Positions 49,001 through 55,000 of a stretch of DNA of 64,000 bases are shown here, one piece after another. Position 1 is the first letter of the stretch. Each line of letters opens with the position of its first letter. The stretch lies in contig JAESUZ010005463.1 in NCBI GenBank assembly GCA_017311185.1, forward strand, positions 538,460 to 602,459, read 5' to 3'. The translations under genes were made by a program, and so were the position numbers. Source of the stretch: Proteles cristata cristata (taxonomy: Eukaryota > Chordata > Mammalia > Carnivora > Hyaenidae). A model generated the notes under the pieces. The model was not told the origin of the DNA, did no database searches, and worked only from the letters and a program-made list of their open reading frames with translations.

Positions 49001-52000
49001 AAGTCAGGACCACCAATTCTTGTTCTCATTCCACCACCCGTGCGTGTGCGCCATGTGATGGCAACAGGTTTCCTTTCTGGATTTTCTCCTCCATCTATGG
49101 TAATTCTATCAGATGACTTTTAAAAAGTCTTGTAGCTCTACTGTCTCTGCTTCTTTTTTTTTTTAATTTTTTTTATGTTTTATTTATTTCTAGGAGAGAG
49201 AGAGAGAGACAGCATGAGCAGGGGAGGGTCAGAGAGAGAGGGAGGCACAGAATTGGAAACAGGCTCCAGGCTCTGAGCTGGCAGTCAGCACAGAGCCCGA
49301 CGTGGGGCTCGAACCCACGAACCATGAGATCGTGACCTAAGCGAAAGTTGGATGCTTAACTGACTAAGCCACCCAGGCGCCCCTACTGTCTCTGCTTCTA
49401 ATGGGAAGAACTTTTTGGTTTAAAGAATAACTTGTGTTCATATTTCTTTTCTCATTTCAAAATATCTGCTCATTAAAAAGAAAGAAAATTCAAAGAACAA
49501 GCAGGAGGGCAGAAAAAAGAAGATCTATAATTTGCTCACCCAGACATATTATGGTTAACATATGACTACTAAGTAAGTGTATGTAACTACTTTATTTATA
49601 TTTCTTATAAAGAGATGAGTTATGTGATAGGCTGAACAATGGCTCCCCCAAAACATCCACATCCAAATGCCTGCAACCTGTGAATATATTACCTTATGTC
49701 TGAAAGGGGCTTAGCACCTTCGATTCAGTTAAGGATCCTGATATGGGAAATTATCCTGGGTTATCTGGGTGGGCCAATGTAATCCCAAGGGCCCTTACAG
49801 GAGAAAATATCAGGAGGGTCAGAGTCAGAACAGGTGATAAGATGATAAACCAAAAGGAAGAGAGACTGGAAATGCTATAATACTGGTTTTGAGGATGGAA
49901 GAAGGGGTCACCAGCCATGGAATGCAGGCAACATTTCTAGAAGCTACAAAAAGCAAGGAAACGGGTTCTTTCCAAGAAGCCTCCAGAAGGATTGCAGCCC
50001 TGTTGAAACATTTTAGATTTCTGACCTTCAGAAAGAAAGTAAATTTGCATTGTTTGAACTTAATAAATGTGTAGTTATTTGTTACAGTAGCAATAGGAAA
50101 TTAATACAGATCACAAATCCTAAGTATGACATTTTTTCTTACTTAAAATGGTGCATCATGAATGTCTTTCTATTCATTCAGGACACTTCTGTGGTATTTA
50201 AAAATCTGTGGTGATATATACACAAAACTTACCAGTTTAACCATATTTTAAGTTGTATAAGTACATTCATACCATTGTGCGATCATCACCACTATCCACC
50301 TCCAGCACTTTTTCATTCTTCTCAAACAGAAACTCTATACCCATTAAACAATGGGTATTAAACAATACCCATTCTTCTCTTTCCCCAGTCCCTGGAGACT
50401 ACCACTCTACTTTCTGTTTCTATGAATTTGACTACTCCAAGCATTTCATATAAGTAGAATCATATAACAATTGTCCTTTCGTGATGATTTCACTTAGTAT
50501 AATGTCTTCAGCGTTCATCTATATTGTAGCATGAGTCAGAGTTTCCCTCTTTTTTGAGGCTGAACAATATCCCATTGTGTCATATTATGTTTTTCCATTT
50601 ATCTGTCAGTGGATAGTAGAGCTGTTTCTATCTTTTGGTGACTGTGAATAATGCTGCTACGGACACAGGTGTTTAGTGGCAAAATAACTTACTATGTGAA
50701 TGCAGTAAGGCTTAATTAACCAGTTTTCCCTAATGAATGCTTCACTTGCTCCCAATTTTTTATTATGGTAAGCAATGCTGAAGTGAGCATTCATGCTGTT
50801 AATCTTTGTCCACATCACTAAATATTTTCTTAAGGTATATTTATAGAAGTAATATTTCCAGTTGAAGGAGCTTGCACATATTTTCCCCTCCCCTCTTGTT
50901 TTATCATTTTTTATTTTTTCCCTTTCTCTTTCTAAATAACTTAATGTCTCATATTTTTCTCTAATATTTTAATGTTTTTACATTATTGAAAGAATATAAG
51001 CTCAAATAATTTAGAGCTGTATTAATTAAAAATAAGATGTCCCTGCTCTTTCTTTAACCCTGTATATCTGAGGTTGGCAATTTAAAAGTTTTGGGATAGT
51101 CCCCATCCCCTTACTTTTAATCTGTGGGATACAGGAGTGCTGATGCATAGGAGCACATGTACCCCAATGTTCATAGCAGCGCTCTCAACAAAGCCAAAAC
51201 ATGGAAAGAACCTAAGTGTCCATCAGCTGATGAATAGATCAAGAAGGTGTGGTTTATCTATACAATGGAATACTACATGGCAAAGAGAAAGAATGAAATC
51301 TGGCCATGTGTAGCAACACGGATGGAACTTGAGGGTGTTATGCTGAGCAAAATAAGCCAGGAAGAGAAGGACAGATATCATATGTCCACACATATAGGAG
51401 GACTAGGAGGAACTTAATGGAGGACCATGGGTGAGAAGGGGAAAAATAGTGGAGGAGAGGGAGGGAGGCAAACCATGAGAGACTCTTGAATGCTGAGAAC
51501 AAAGTTAGGGCAGATGGGGGGAGAGGCGATGGGGGGTGATGAGCATGGAGGAGGGCACTTGTGGGGATGAGCACTGGGTGTTATATGGAAACCAACTTGA
51601 CAATAAACTATTTAAAAAAAAGAAAAAAAATAAAAGTTTTGGGATAGTCTTGTAGTATACAAATTAAAAAAAATTCTTTTGTTGTCTCAAAAATTCTATC
51701 TGTGAACTCCACCATAAACCCTGAAGTGACAACCCTTCAGAGATGTGACATACCTGACAAGGGCGTCCCATGGATGATAATGGCAATGCCCTTCCTGTTC
51801 TTGGCCATGCGACCTTCTGCAGAAATATCAATGCCCAGGTGGCGAGCGATTGCCTTGCTCACTGGGTTGTTCTCTACTTCTCCAACTTCTGTCGAATGGC
51901 TGTCAATGCTCTGTAACTTGTCAGCTACAAATTAAAAATATATGTGTATAAGTGCGTCCCCGTGGGCACACCCAGAATTCACACTCTCTGACGGAAAGAA

Positions 52001-55000
52001 GACCCACTCTTTCTTTTTGAACACTGTTGTGGCATGATGACAAATCATCTGTTGCACAAGTCGCCACAGTTCCCACTCCCCCACTGGACGGGAAGTGCCC
52101 TTTTTGGCTGATAATATGTCCACAGCTACCAGAATTGAAAATACAGATACTCTTGACTGTTAATTCTGTTTCTGGGGGAATCTCTCCTGCTGAAAAAACA
52201 ATGCTGGAAACAAGCAGAATGTGCAACACTAAAGTAAACTGCTGAATCAGTGATGGCATATTCCTACTACAGAATTAATACACAGTAGCGCTAAAAAGCT
52301 TGAGGGTGCATTTTAGGGAGAAAAGTAAAAAAGGCATTGCACAGTCTTCCCACTTCTGCTTAGAGAGAACCAGTGCCAAAACATTACAATGCTTGGTTAC
52401 TTTGAAACATTATTTTTTCCAGGCTTTCCTCATCCTCATCTTCATCTGGGTAGGTCTTAGACTCGACCATGGGGATGTGCCTCTCTTCCAGGTTGGACGT
52501 GACCGAGATCCCTTGGCTCAGTGAAGTCCTCTTCGTACTGACAGAGGTGCCTTGTTCTGATAAGGGCATATCTTCCTCTTCTGCCAGAGAGCCAAGGACG
52601 AAAATATGTGGTGAAGAGTTGGGAAGGGGGCAAGGGAGATGGGTATGGAAAGAGAAAGAGACAAAGTGGAGAAATCACTGACCTGGTTACCATCACCCTG
52701 GACTAGCCAAACCCAAGAAACAAGATCTGCAGTCAGCTGGCTGTTAAGAAATTTCTTTCTTTTTTTTTTTTTGAAAGCAGGAAGCTCATTTATTTATTTT
52801 TAATTCAATCATTCATTTAATGGTTATTTATTGAGCCCCATCTAGGAATTTCTATACCCAAGGGCACCTAGATGGCTCAGTTGGTTAAGCATCTGATTTT
52901 GGCTCAGGTCATGATCTCGCGGTTCGTGGGTCCAGCCCTGTGTTGGGCTCTGTGCTGACAGCAAAGAGCCTGCTTTCAGATCCTCTGTCTCCCTATCTCT
53001 CTGCCTGCCACCCCTCCCCCATTGGTTCTCTCTCTCTCATTCAAAATAAATAAATAAACTTTAAAAAAAGTTTCTTTGCCCAGAGTGTTTCTACGTCTTA
53101 ACATTAAAAAACTAAAATTATATACTTTCTCCAGAAAATTTAGAAATTTCAGAAGAGCAAGAATCATACAATTCATCTGCAAAAGAGATGTAGATAGACC
53201 AAGAAACGGTGACTGAGGAGTTGCACCTGAACTTTATGAGACCAGGACCACAGTGCGGCAGCCTCCAGATGCTTAATTTTAAATGTTTCAAAGCTGAACT
53301 TGGGATCACATTGTATATATCAATTTGTAGCCTGTTTTTCCCCTAAATCTGTCATGAACATTTGTCTACATCCTTGCCAAGTACACCTACCAATTTGTCT
53401 GCCCAGTACCCTCCTCACAATTTCAGTGGGGGTATTGGGCTGTGATTGTACAGAATGACCTCCCTTACAAGGGTAGGGGGGAGACACTGTGCTTGTTTAG
53501 AAGTTGGATCTGAGGCAGAGAGGTTGGACCTCTCTGGGGACTGGCCTCCCTGGCCGTGGTGTGGGAAACATGGAGGACAATCTGCACGTGAGTAGAAGGA
53601 GCACAGACTCAGGGAAGCCCTGGGGAAAAGCAGAGCATGCACCTTCCTGGCTCCCTGTGCACCCCTGGGTCCCCATTTTTGGCCACCTTTTAATGGGCCA
53701 AATGAGAAAATGAACCCACAACTGTACTGTGTAAGGATGGGGATGAGAGCGATAGGGCTCTTCTCTGATTTCAGGATGACCTTTGTACATGACAGCGCCC
53801 CCCAGGCCCCAGCTTTCTGCCCCAGTGGTTCTGAGTTTCAGTGTCTTTCCTCCCACCTCCTTCCTGGCTGTGGTTTTGCAAAGACAGGGTCTTATTTCAC
53901 TGATCTGTTTACAGTACTTCAGGTTTGTTCTTGGAACACTGCTGGTGCTTGTGATAGGCTTAACTAGTTCCCCTAAAATTCATTGGTTGAAATCTTAACT
54001 TCCCAGTACCTCAGAAGGTGGCTATGTAATAAAGTTAAAATGGGGTCATATGGGTGCCTGATTCCAACCACACTTGAGTATGAATGGCGTTCTTTAAGAA
54101 GAGATTAGGACAGACACACAGACAGAAGACCATGTGAACACCAGGGGAAGACAGCCAGTTACAAGCCAAGGAAGGAGGTTCTACAGACAGTGACCCAGCT
54201 GACACCTGGACCCTAGACATCGAGCCTCCCAAACTATGAGAAAATAAACTTCTGTTCGTTAAGCCACCAAGTCTGTGGTCTTTGTGATGGCATTTCTGGC
54301 AAACTAATAGTGCTCAATGACACTGATTAGGAGACTGGGGGAGAAGTAGTCTTCTTCTCATATCTCTTCTTTTAAGATGAACTAGTATTCTCTGACTCGC
54401 TCCCTTGAGACACAAGACAAGCCCAGGGGCAGAAGAAAATAGAATCCATTCAATTCATTCATTCACTGTTACAGCACATGTTTATTGGGCACTATGACGT
54501 ACCATGTGCTGTTCCATGTTTTGGGTTTACCAGCAGGGAATGTGTGATCACTGTCTTTATGGGGGCTTATTTGTGTGTGTGGTGAGATAGGTATGAAGAA
54601 AACAATTATATGCGTGATTACTATTACACAGAAAAGAGAGCAAGTAAGAACAGGGAGGGCACATTTCCAAGTCAAGGGCATGATAAGTGGGAAGGAGAAG
54701 CATGCATCAAACAAGCTTCACTGTGCTACCGGTCATCGAGGATCCCTGATGCTCAACTGCACATAAGGGAGCCCACGGATGGATGATGGGGTAACACAGG
54801 GGCACTGGGCCAGAAAGGGGCAAATTATGAGAGCACAGTCCACCTTTATGATTGGGGTCTGGCCTTAAGGACCATGGAGGGCCAACCTCATCCTTGTGGG
54901 AACCCCCACTCCTGACTTCTCCCTGCACCAAGTTGTACCCTGTGTGACAGGTTACCTTATACTACTTGGACACACACAGAAGTCGCGGATTACGGTGGTT

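Noticed and set aside
53497..53856. Paired open frames on both strands at 53.5-53.9 kb
   Set aside because: There are no acceptor or donor signals fitting HYDIN phases, no similarity recognised, and the composition looks like chance.
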